Shown here: positions 1-5,631 of the stretch, one piece after another
Position numbering within the stretch: position 1 is the stretch's first letter
How the letters are laid out: each line of letters starts with the position of its first letter
From: Inquilinus sp.
GTDB taxonomy: Bacteria; Pseudomonadota; Alphaproteobacteria; DSM-16000; Inquilinaceae
Assembly: GCA_013003675.1 (NCBI GenBank)
Contig: JABDIP010000203.1
Coordinates: forward strand, 1-5,803
Length of the DNA: 5,803 nt
Reading direction: 5' to 3'
The notes under the pieces: generated by a model
What the model was told of the DNA's origin: nothing
Database searches by the model: none
The model's input: the letters and a program-made list of their open reading frames with translations, nothing else
Translations under genes and position numbers: made by a program

Positions 1-479
1 TCGATGTCCTGCTGACCGTGGTTACCGTGCAGTCGGGGTTGCGTGGCGGGCTGTCGGCGGCGGGCTGGGCGACCGCCGGCGCCGTCGCCGGTGGCGCCGC
101 GATGTACCGCTGGGGCGCCAGCGACCCGGCCGGCGTGGAGGCCGCGCTGCTCGGCCTGCCGGCGATCGGTCCGGAGATGGTGGCCGACGTCCTGAGAGCG
201 ATGAAGGCAGATTGGGGAATGGCCTTGGTCCGCGGCGCCTTCACCGGCACCCCTTACAAGATCTACGCCGCGATGGCGCCACGGCTGGATATCGAGCTGG
301 TGCCGTTCCTGGTGATGAGCGTGCCCGCGCGCCTGGCCCGATTCGCCGGACTCGTGGCGATCACCGCCGGGCTATCCCGCATCGTCTCGTTGCGGCTCGG
401 CCAGCGGCAACAGCTCGGGGTACTGGCGCTGGCCTGGATCGCCTTCTACGGCTTCTACTGGACCATCAATTCGGGATAG
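1..479 (+). CDS. Integral membrane protein, YqaA/DedA (VTT)-like, 5' end outside window
   Basis: The reading frame (first full codon at base 3) is open to the left edge, so the true start lies upstream; a GTG at 18 is in frame but has no claim to be the start. About 158 residues are visible, ending at TAG 477-479. The sequence is hydrophobic, with a Gly/Ala-rich membrane segment near the visible N-terminus, further hydrophobic stretches around the motif below, and a final segment rich in Trp, Phe and Tyr just before the C-terminus. The stretch 'GAFTGTPYKIYA' followed by 'PFLVMSVPARLARF' matches the pattern I associate with YqaA-type SNARE-associated/VTT (DedA-like) proteins: a Gly-x-x-Pro-Tyr-Lys re-entrant region, then a helix with a Ser/Ala-Arg-x-x-Arg-Phe end. 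Proteins of this superfamily are inner-membrane lipid scramblases or transporters; the substrate here is unknown. It is convergent with trpF and overlaps its 3' end by 14 bp. Membrane protein is certain; the family call is moderate. Confidence 0.75.
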   Translation, partial: DVLLTVVTVQSGLRGGLSAAGWATAGAVAGGAAMYRWGASDPAGVEAALLGLPAIGPEMVADVLRAMKADWGMALVRGAFTGTPYKIYAAMAPRLDIELVPFLVMSVPARLARFAGLVAITAGLSRIVSLRLGQRQQLGVLALAWIAFYGFYWTINSG

Positions 480-1134
480 GCGCCGATTCGCCAAGCGCCG
501 CGGCACGGGCCAGGAAAGCGCGGATCAGTGCCGGGTCCTTGTGCCCCGGCCGATCCTCGACGCCGGAGGATACGTCGACGGCCTTCGCGCCGGTCTGCCG
601 CACCGCCTCCTCCAGATTGTCGGCGGTCAGCCCGCCGGAAAGCATCCACGGCACATCCCAGCGGCGGCCGGCCAGGATGTGCCAGTCGAAGGGCATGCCA
701 TTGCCGCCGGGAAGGGCGGTGACGTTGGCGGGCTGCTTGGCATCGAAGAGCAGGCGGTCGGCGACGGCGGCATAGTCCTGCACACCGGCCAGGTCGGCGG
801 CGGCGGCGACGCGGATCGCCTTCATCACCGGCAAGGAGAGCTCGCGGCGGATCTCGGCGACGCGCCCGGGGCTCTCGCCGCCGTGCAGCTGCACCATGTC
901 CATCGGCACCTGGCCGATCACCGATTCCAGTACCTCGCCGGTCGGCTCGACGAACAGGCCGACCACCCGCACCCCGGTCGGGACCAGCCGGGCCAGCGCC
1001 GCACCGTCGACCGGACCGACCGCGCGCGGACTGGGCGGATAGAACACCAGCCCGACATAGCGGGCGCCGCCGGCCACGGCTGCTTCCAGGGCCTCCGGGG
1101 TGCGAATGCCGCAGATCTTGGTCTCCACGCTCAT
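466..1134 (-). CDS. trpF: Phosphoribosylanthranilate isomerase (TrpF)
   Basis: This enzyme catalyses the third committed step of tryptophan synthesis: N-(5-phosphoribosyl)anthranilate to 1-(2-carboxyphenylamino)-1-deoxyribulose 5-phosphate, in the cytosol. It has 222 residues, normal for a monofunctional (beta/alpha)8 barrel TrpF. Visible hallmarks are 'KICGI' at 6-10 with the general base Cys8, 'SPR' at 35-37, 'QLHG' at 82-85, 'LLFDAK' with the general acid Asp131, the 'LPGGNG' loop at 141-146, 'LSGGLTADN' at 165-173, and the phosphate-binding 'DVSSGVE' at 187-193. It starts 3 bp after the pyrF stop and is the last gene of the - strand unit. ATG at 1134 gives the longest reading, but the only good Shine-Dalgarno-like run (AGGGG) touches that ATG directly. 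A GTG two codons downstream (1126-1128) has 6 nt spacing to it and could be the true start, giving 220 residues. No trpB follows, unlike the usual alphaproteobacterial trpFBA order. Confidence 0.97.
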   Translation of the reverse strand: MSVETKICGIRTPEALEAAVAGGARYVGLVFYPPSPRAVGPVDGAALARLVPTGVRVVGLFVEPTGEVLESVIGQVPMDMVQLHGGESPGRVAEIRRELSLPVMKAIRVAAAADLAGVQDYAAVADRLLFDAKQPANVTALPGGNGMPFDWHILAGRRWDVPWMLSGGLTADNLEEAVRQTGAKAVDVSSGVEDRPGHKDPALIRAFLARAAALGESAPIPN

Positions 1135-1139
1135 CCCCT
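1135..1139 (-). promoter_or_regulatory. Shine-Dalgarno-like AGGGG abutting the trpF ATG
   Basis: On the - strand the pyrF stop codon TAG runs into GGG and then directly into the annotated trpF ATG, so this purine run has zero spacing to ATG 1134 but 6 nt spacing to an in-frame GTG at 1126-1128. The spacing favours the GTG, or initiation at the ATG by ribosomes finishing pyrF. The sequence is directly visible; the functional reading is inference. Confidence 0.45.
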
Positions 1140-1863
1140 AAGGATGGTCATGCCGCAGGCTCTCCGCAATATGGCGGGCCGCCTCGGCCGGGTCGGCGGC
1201 GCGCGTGATCGGGCGGCCGATCACCAGATGGTCGGCGCCCGCCGCCATTGCCTGCTGTGGCGTCATCACCCGCTTCTGGTCGTCGGCGCCGGCGCCGGCC
1301 GGCCGAATGCCGGGCACCATGAGCCCGAATTCCGGCCCCATTTGCGCCCGCAACCGGGCGATTTCGCCCGGCGCGCAGACAACACCGTCGAGACCGGCGG
1401 CGCGGGCCAGGGTGGCGAGGCGGCCGACCTGGCGGGCGACCTCGTCGTCCTGCCCGACCGCCGACAAATCCTCGGCGTCGAGGCTGGTCAGCACGGTCAC
1501 GCCCAGCAGGCGGGGCCGCGCCAAATTGGCGCTTGCCGCCGTCTCGTGCGCCGCATCCAACGCCGCCCGCATCATCGCCGGGCCGCCGGAGGCGTGCAGG
1601 GTGATAAAGGCCGGCGCCAGCGGTACCACCGACCGGATCGCGCCGGCCACCGTGTTCGGGATGTCGTGCAGCTTGAGGTCGAGGAAGACCGGTCGGCCGA
1701 TCTCGGCCACCGCGCGCACCCCCGCCGGCCCCGCGGCCATGAAGAATTCCAGCCCCAGTTTCAGCCCGCCGACATGAGGTGCGACCGTGCGCCCCAACTC
1801 GACGGCGCCGGCGGTTGTCGGCGTGTCCAGGGCGCAGAAGATCGGGTTTGGCAGATCGGTCAT
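1138..1863 (-). CDS. pyrF: Orotidine 5'-phosphate decarboxylase (PyrF)
   Basis: PyrF performs the last step of de novo UMP synthesis, decarboxylating OMP to UMP in the cytosol without a cofactor. It has 241 residues, typical of the bacterial short form. Family signatures: the N-terminal 'CALDTP' strand at 10-15, Lys35 in 'GGLKLG', the catalytic block 'FLDLKLHDIPNT' at 60-71 carrying Asp62, Lys64 and Asp67, 'PGIRP' at 184-188 (phosphate/pyrimidine contact) and 'VIGRPIT' at 214-220 (Gly-Arg phosphate grip). The frame stays open for another 308 codons upstream, but that part only shadows the flavoprotein gene in another frame. The start at 1863 is chosen because protein similarity begins there, an AAGGA sits 8 nt upstream, and the ATG overlaps the preceding TGA as ATGA (1860-1863), a translational-coupling arrangement. 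The trpF start follows 3 bp after its stop. Confidence 0.97.
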   Translation of the reverse strand: MTDLPNPIFCALDTPTTAGAVELGRTVAPHVGGLKLGLEFFMAAGPAGVRAVAEIGRPVFLDLKLHDIPNTVAGAIRSVVPLAPAFITLHASGGPAMMRAALDAAHETAASANLARPRLLGVTVLTSLDAEDLSAVGQDDEVARQVGRLATLARAAGLDGVVCAPGEIARLRAQMGPEFGLMVPGIRPAGAGADDQKRVMTPQQAMAAGADHLVIGRPITRAADPAEAARHIAESLRHDHP

Positions 1864-2990
1864 GCGGTCGGTCCTTCCGGCGCCTGCGGGTCGTGGCCGG
1901 CGGCCCAGCGCGGCAGGGCGGTGGGAGAGCGGTCGCCGGTCAGGGTCTCCGCCACCGCCTCGCCCATCAGGGCGCCGAACTTGAAGCCGTGCCCGGAGAA
2001 CCCGGTCATCACCCAGCCGGCGGCGCCGATCGGTTCGACGACGAAACGCTCCTCCGCCTCGACCGTATAGAAGCAGGACTTCGCCTCGCCCGGCCGGTAG
2101 CGGTCGAACCCGGCCAGCCGCCGGGCGCAGCCCTCCAGCAGCGACGCCGTCTCGGCGTCCGCAACCTGGCGGTCGCGGTCGGGGTCGCCGGTCAGGCTGA
2201 AACTGTGGTCGCCGACTTTCATCAGCGTGCCGCCCACCGGCGGCACCAGGTAGAAGCCGAAGGCCGGGTCGATGTCCAGCACCATGGGCATGCGCGACCA
2301 TGCCAGCGCCTGATCGGGCGGCGGGTAGAGGTAGGTCAGCACCTGGCGCGACGGCGTCACCCGGCCGGCCAGTTCGGGCAGCAGGCGGCCGACCCAGGGA
2401 CCGGCGGCGACCACGACATGGTCGCCGGACAGGATCTCGCCATTGTCCAGGGTGACGGTGGCCCGTTCCGGGTCGACGGAGACAGCGGCCGACCCGGCGC
2501 GAATGGCAACGCCGGCGACGGGCAGATAGCGTGCCAGCGCCTCGACGATGCCGGTCGCCAGCAACACGCCGCCGCTCGGCAACAGGAAGGCCCGGTCGCG
2601 CGGGTCGAGTCGCAGCAGGGGAAAACGCCGCGCCAGATCCGTCTGCGACAGCCACTCGACGGCGTCGCCACGCCGCTCCAGCGTTGCCGCGCTGTCGTTC
2701 AGCCAACCATGGCCTTCCGCGCCGATGCACAGCGTGCCGGTGTCGACATAGAGGCTGCGGCCCAGATCGGCCCAAAGCCGGTCCCACGCCGCGTAGGCGT
2801 CGGCGACCATGGCGGTGTAGCTGGCCTGGGCGCCGTAGGAATAGCGGATCAGCCGGTGCTGATCGACCGACGACCCGAGCGGATTGGGTACCTGATGCTG
2901 CTCCACGACGACCGCCGAACAGCCGCGGCGGCTTAATGCCCAGGCCGTGGATAGACCCATGATTCCGGCGCCGACGACGATGGCCCGCAT
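1860..2990 (-). CDS. FAD-dependent amine/imino-acid oxidase, monomeric sarcosine oxidase (MSOX/SolA) family
   Basis: This 376-residue flavoprotein of the DAO superfamily most resembles the MSOX branch (sarcosine oxidase, N-methyltryptophan oxidase, pipecolate oxidase, fructosyl-amino-acid oxidase), which oxidises secondary amines with O2 to imines and H2O2. An N-terminal Rossmann motif, Gly7-x-Gly9-x-x-Gly12, binds FAD. Active-site features expected of MSOX are present: Arg46 and Arg49 in 'QHRLIRYSYG' (matching MSOX Arg49/Arg52), Lys258 and His262 in 'MKVGDHSF' (matching the O2-activating Lys265 and His269), Cys306 in 'SCFYTVE' (matching Cys315, the covalent FAD attachment), and the C-terminal 'GFSGHGFKF' at 330-338. 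These assignments come from recalled alignment and are not computed. No signal peptide is seen, so it is probably cytosolic. It follows the AGE-family gene by 6 bp, with AAGGGG about 10 nt before the ATG, and overlaps pyrF by 4 bp. Oxidase type is firm; the substrate cannot be read from sequence. Confidence 0.9.
   Translation of the reverse strand: MRAIVVGAGIMGLSTAWALSRRGCSAVVVEQHQVPNPLGSSVDQHRLIRYSYGAQASYTAMVADAYAAWDRLWADLGRSLYVDTGTLCIGAEGHGWLNDSAATLERRGDAVEWLSQTDLARRFPLLRLDPRDRAFLLPSGGVLLATGIVEALARYLPVAGVAIRAGSAAVSVDPERATVTLDNGEILSGDHVVVAAGPWVGRLLPELAGRVTPSRQVLTYLYPPPDQALAWSRMPMVLDIDPAFGFYLVPPVGGTLMKVGDHSFSLTGDPDRDRQVADAETASLLEGCARRLAGFDRYRPGEAKSCFYTVEAEERFVVEPIGAAGWVMTGFSGHGFKFGALMGEAVAETLTGDRSPTALPRWAAGHDPQAPEGPTA
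1872..1876 (-). promoter_or_regulatory. Ribosome binding site deciding the pyrF start
   Basis: AAGGA on the - strand (inside GGAAGGA) lies 8 nt before the ATG at 1863, within the last codons of the upstream flavoprotein gene. It supports this ATG over the long upstream frame extension. Confidence 0.7.
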
Positions 2991-2996
2991 GGTGGT

Positions 2997-4163
2997 TCAG
3001 CCCCTTACGCGCAAGTATTCCGACAGGCAGAGGAACAGGTGGTAAAGCGTGCTGGCAGGGATGTACTCGGCCATCGCCGTCCCGTCACGCGCGATCTGGT
3101 CCTGCCAGACCACCTTGTCTTCGCCCTGCAGGTACTCGAACACGGTCGTCAGGAATCGATCGGCGTCGAGCCGCGCCGCCACCTCGCCCAAGAGTTCCTC
3201 ACGGGCCAGCGCCGCCTTCACCGCCTCGGTCTGCGGCCAGAGCCGTGCCGATCCGGCAAGCACCGCGCCATCGTCGGAAACACTGTCGACTGCGCGCGGC
3301 GGGTTGCCGCCGTGCTCTATGAGCCCCTTCTCGCGGGCGAACCCATACAGGGCGTTGGCCGGCGCGAGCACGGTACCGTCGCCGGTCAGCCGCCGATAAT
3401 GCAGCAACAGCCACACCCACTCGAAATGATGTCCCGGTTCGCGGATTCGGCCTTCCGTCCCGGCCGCCGGCCGCCAGTCCCGGGCAAAGAATTCGCCCAG
3501 CGAGCCCGTCGCCGCGTCGAAAAGACGGTCGTGGAACAGCCGGACGATGTTTCCCGCGCGGTCGAGCCAGGCGCGATCGTCGGTTGCCTGATGCAGCGCG
3601 AGAAAGGCCTCCAGCAGGTGCATATGGGGGTTCTGGCGCCGCGGCAGCCGGTCGGTCGCGCCCTCCGGCGTCATCTCCTCCCAGAAGCCGCCGCCGGCGG
3701 GGTCCGCCAGTTGCGCGTCCAGGAAAGCGACCGAGCGGTCGATCCCGGCGAGGACATCGAGATCGCCCGTGGCGCGGTACAGCCAGGCCAGCGCATGCAG
3801 CACGAAGGCCTGGTCGTAGGTATCCCGGCGCCGGTCCAGCGGCGTTCCATCGGGCGCCACCAGGTGCAGCCAGCCGCCTGCCTCGTCGTCCCAGCAGTGC
3901 CGGAACAGGAAATCGGCGCCATGCCGGGCCGTCTGCATGGCCCAGCTCGGTGCGCCGAGCAGGTGAGCATGGCTGAACACGTAGATCTGCCGGGCCTGAA
4001 CGCGCACCCGCTTGTAATCGTCTGGGGCCGGCCGGCGGTCGAGCGTCAGTCGCTCGACGAAGCCGCCATGGCGCCGATCGACACCGACATCGGCCCAGAA
4101 CGGCAGCAGTTTCTGCAGCATCCAGGCGCGCATTTCTCCAGTGTCCGGCGGGGAATGGCGCAC
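2997..4163 (-). CDS. N-acylglucosamine 2-epimerase (AGE) family sugar epimerase/isomerase
   Basis: The product has 388 residues, the usual size for the AGE (alpha/alpha)6-barrel family, whose members include N-acylglucosamine 2-epimerase, mannose isomerase, YihS aldose-ketose isomerase and cellobiose 2-epimerase. Family blocks in order: 'RVQARQIYVFSHA' at 54-66 with Arg58, 'YDQAF' at 116-120, 'NPHMHLLEA' at 178-186, 'EPGHHFEW' at 242-249 with catalytic-type His245, 'RLWPQTE' at 307-313 and 'PASTLYH' at 369-375 with the second catalytic-type His375. Both histidines expected to shuttle the proton are therefore present. No signal peptide is seen. The start shown is GTG (4161-4163), 4 bp after the upstream stop. 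An in-frame ATG at 4131-4133 would give 378 residues; its upstream GGAG is only 2 nt away, so the choice is uncertain. The neighbours, an amine oxidase and an imine reductase, suggest a sugar or sugar-amine catabolic role, but this is inference. Epimerase versus isomerase and the substrate are unresolved. Confidence 0.9.
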   Translation of the reverse strand: MRHSPPDTGEMRAWMLQKLLPFWADVGVDRRHGGFVERLTLDRRPAPDDYKRVRVQARQIYVFSHAHLLGAPSWAMQTARHGADFLFRHCWDDEAGGWLHLVAPDGTPLDRRRDTYDQAFVLHALAWLYRATGDLDVLAGIDRSVAFLDAQLADPAGGGFWEEMTPEGATDRLPRRQNPHMHLLEAFLALHQATDDRAWLDRAGNIVRLFHDRLFDAATGSLGEFFARDWRPAAGTEGRIREPGHHFEWVWLLLHYRRLTGDGTVLAPANALYGFAREKGLIEHGGNPPRAVDSVSDDGAVLAGSARLWPQTEAVKAALAREELLGEVAARLDADRFLTTVFEYLQGEDKVVWQDQIARDGTAMAEYIPASTLYHLFLCLSEYLRVRG

Positions 4164-4167
4164 GCGG

Positions 4168-5103
4168 CTAGACCTGTTGGAATGCCAGTTGCGCTGCCGC
4201 CAAATCCTCCAGGGCGGTGCCGACCGACTTGAACAACGTGATCTGGTCGTAGAAGCGGCGGCCGGCCCGGTCGCCGCGGCTCAAATCGAACAGGTCGCCG
4301 GCGATATCGTCCTCCTGGAGCACGCCGCTCTCCAGCGGCTGGACGATGTCACCGGCCTCTGCCATGGCGCCCTCGCGGGTATCGACGAAGACCCGCGCCT
4401 TGCCGATCGTTGCATCGTCGGCCTCCCGCATCTCCGGGGTAAAGCCGCCGACCAGATCGATATGGGTTCCCGGCTGGACCCAGTCGCCTCGGATCAGAGG
4501 CTCCCGGCTCATGGTGGCGCAGGAGACGATCTGCGCGCCGCGCATCGCGCCCTCCAGATCCTCCGTCGCCGCCACGCGGAAATCGCTGCGGTCCAGCCCC
4601 TTGGCCAGTTTCGCCGCCTTCTCCGGGCTGCGGCCCCAGACCAGGACGTTGCAGATCGGTCGCACCGCCGCGTGCGCCCGGATCAGATGCGGCGCGAGAG
4701 TGCCGGTGCCGACCATCAGCAGCCGCTCGCAATCCTCGCGCGCCAGGTAGCCGGCGGCCAGTGCCGACGCGGCCGCCGTGCGGCGCGCCGTCAGCGACGG
4801 GCCGTCGATCACCGCCTGCGGCTGGCCGGTCTTGCCGTCGAGCAGCAGATAGGTGCCCATGATCGACGGCAGCGATTTCTGCGCATTGTCCGGGAAGACG
4901 GTGACCAGCTTCACGCCGATATGCCGGCCCGTCCGCCAGGCCGGCATGATCAGCAGCGTGCCGGGATTGTCCCCATAGGTGGGTATCGACAAATGCTGGC
5001 GGAGGGGGACGGTGCAGTCGGCGCGGAAAGCCTGCCTCAGCTTCTCGACAAGCAGTTTGTAGTCAAGGGCCGCCTCGACGTCGCCGGCGCCGATGATGCG
5101 CAT
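4168..5103 (-). CDS. Ornithine cyclodeaminase/mu-crystallin family NAD(P)-dependent enzyme (probably an imine reductase)
   Basis: The product has 311 residues, normal for the OCD/mu-crystallin family (ornithine cyclodeaminase, alanine dehydrogenase of archaeal type, 1-pyrroline-2-carboxylate and ketimine reductases). Visible features: the substrate-contacting Lys65 in 'GVKLVTVFP', the 'LTARRTAAASALAA' helix at 104-117, a Rossmann dinucleotide motif 'VGTGTLA' at 131-137, 'VWGRSPEKA' at 155-163 where the Arg after the second strand hints at NADP, 'DLVGGFTPEMREADD' at 216-230 and 'VFVDTREGA' at 238-246. In true cyclodeaminases an Asp follows the Gly pair of the 216-230 block (GGD-type); here it appears to be Phe221, as in the many bacterial 'GGFTPEMRE' members, which favours a Pyr2C/Pip2C-type reductase over ornithine cyclodeaminase. 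The frame is open a further 88 codons upstream, but that region belongs to lapA; ATG 5103 is preceded by GGAG with 10 nt spacing, 16 bp after the lapA stop. The AGE gene follows by 4 bp. Confidence 0.88.
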   Translation of the reverse strand: MRIIGAGDVEAALDYKLLVEKLRQAFRADCTVPLRQHLSIPTYGDNPGTLLIMPAWRTGRHIGVKLVTVFPDNAQKSLPSIMGTYLLLDGKTGQPQAVIDGPSLTARRTAAASALAAGYLAREDCERLLMVGTGTLAPHLIRAHAAVRPICNVLVWGRSPEKAAKLAKGLDRSDFRVAATEDLEGAMRGAQIVSCATMSREPLIRGDWVQPGTHIDLVGGFTPEMREADDATIGKARVFVDTREGAMAEAGDIVQPLESGVLQEDDIAGDLFDLSRGDRAGRRFYDQITLFKSVGTALEDLAAAQLAFQQV

Positions 5104-5113
5104 GGCCGTGCGG

Positions 5114-5117
5114 CTCC
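5114..5117 (-). promoter_or_regulatory. Ribosome binding site deciding the OCD-family start
   Basis: GGAG on the - strand lies in the 16 bp gap after the lapA stop, 10 nt before ATG 5103. Together with the onset of family similarity it fixes this start and argues against the upstream open extension. Confidence 0.55.
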
Positions 5118-5119
5118 GG

Positions 5120-5530
5120 TCAGGACGCGTCCAGCGCCGCGAGGGGCTTGGGTTTGGCGGCCTCGCGCCGGGCCGCGCGATCGGAGGCATCGGCCGCGGC
5201 CGTGATGCGGGCCGCCTCCTGCTCCTTCGCCTTCGCCTGTTCGGTCTCGCCCAGGCGGGCGCGCAGGGTCGCCAACTCGCTCTCCACCGCGGCGAGCCGG
5301 CTGCGCCGACGGCGGGCCAACCTGCGATGGTGGCCGCCAGACCACCAGGCGATAAAGCCACCGGCAAAGAAACCGATCGTCAGCGCGACGAGACCGATCG
5401 AGAAGACCGGCACGGGCAGTGCGAAGGGCAGCGGCCAAAGCGTCAACTCGGCGGTCTCGCGGTTCGAGATCGCGAACGAGACCACCACCAGGGCGATCGG
5501 TACGGTAAGAATCCAAGAGAGATGGCGCAC
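5120..5530 (-). CDS. lapA: LapA-domain (DUF1049) inner-membrane protein
   Basis: This is a 136-residue protein with two predicted transmembrane helices, roughly residues 4-22 and 41-64. They are separated by a short 'SNRETAELTLWPLPF' loop that fits the LapA pattern (Asn-Arg/Gln then a Pro-x-Pro-rich linker). A basic patch ('HHRRLARRRR', 67-76) then places the rest in the cytoplasm, where an Ala/Glu/Arg-rich stretch at about 78-125 looks coiled-coil forming. In E. coli LapA acts with LapB in regulating lipopolysaccharide assembly through LpxC turnover; that role in this organism is inferred from family only. The start is GTG at 5528-5530, giving an N-terminus that enters the first helix at once, as expected for the family; an AGGA lies upstream with rather long spacing (about 14 nt). 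It sits 101 bp downstream of ihfB, an order I recognise from many alphaproteobacteria, and 16 bp ahead of the OCD-family gene. Confidence 0.87.
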   Translation of the reverse strand: MRHLSWILTVPIALVVVSFAISNRETAELTLWPLPFALPVPVFSIGLVALTIGFFAGGFIAWWSGGHHRRLARRRRSRLAAVESELATLRARLGETEQAKAKEQEAARITAAADASDRAARREAAKPKPLAALDAS

Positions 5531-5631
5531 GGCGTCTATTCGTTTCCTGTCGGGCGGGGTCGATCCCGGTCGATGGTCGCGTGCCCGACGCTGGGGATCA
5601 AGCCCACCGCGCCGGCATCCTGCTCAGACCG

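Noticed and set aside
440..500. Possible bidirectional terminator where the + strand gene and trpF converge
   Set aside because: Only a 4 bp stem (GGCG/CGCC) is seen, inside the trpF coding region and without a T-run on either strand.
790..815. GGC-rich microrepeat inside trpF
   Set aside because: It encodes ordinary Ala residues in a high-GC gene and does not disturb the TrpF fold motifs.
541..2070. A 509-codon open frame on the + strand across trpF, pyrF and the end of the oxidase gene
   Set aside because: It lies antisense to three genes with clear family signatures, is rich in Arg, Gly, Ala and His in no recognisable domain, and is the usual product of high-GC third positions.
1864..2787. 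Upstream extension of the pyrF frame by 308 codons, which could be read as an N-terminal fusion
   Set aside because: The extension is Arg/Gly-rich shadow of the flavoprotein gene, and pyrF has a good ribosome binding site and the ATGA overlap at 1860-1863.
1779..2936. A 385-codon + strand open frame opposite the flavoprotein gene
   Set aside because: It is antisense to a well-supported FAD oxidase, has shadow-like composition and no domain motif.
3039..4232. A 397-codon + strand open frame opposite the AGE-family gene
   Set aside because: It is antisense to a gene with all AGE family blocks in order; its own translation shows no recognisable motif.
5104..5367. Upstream extension of the OCD-family frame by 88 codons
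   Set aside because: It overlaps lapA in another frame, is Arg/Pro/Ser-rich with no motif, and family similarity begins at the ATG at 5103.
5531..5631. Possible promoter in the ihfB-lapA gap (TTGATC on the - strand at 5596-5601) and small inverted repeats that might be a terminator
   Set aside because: No -10 element better than a 3 of 6 match sits at the right spacing, and the hairpins are short with no T-tract. The gap may hold a promoter, but the sequence does not support naming one.
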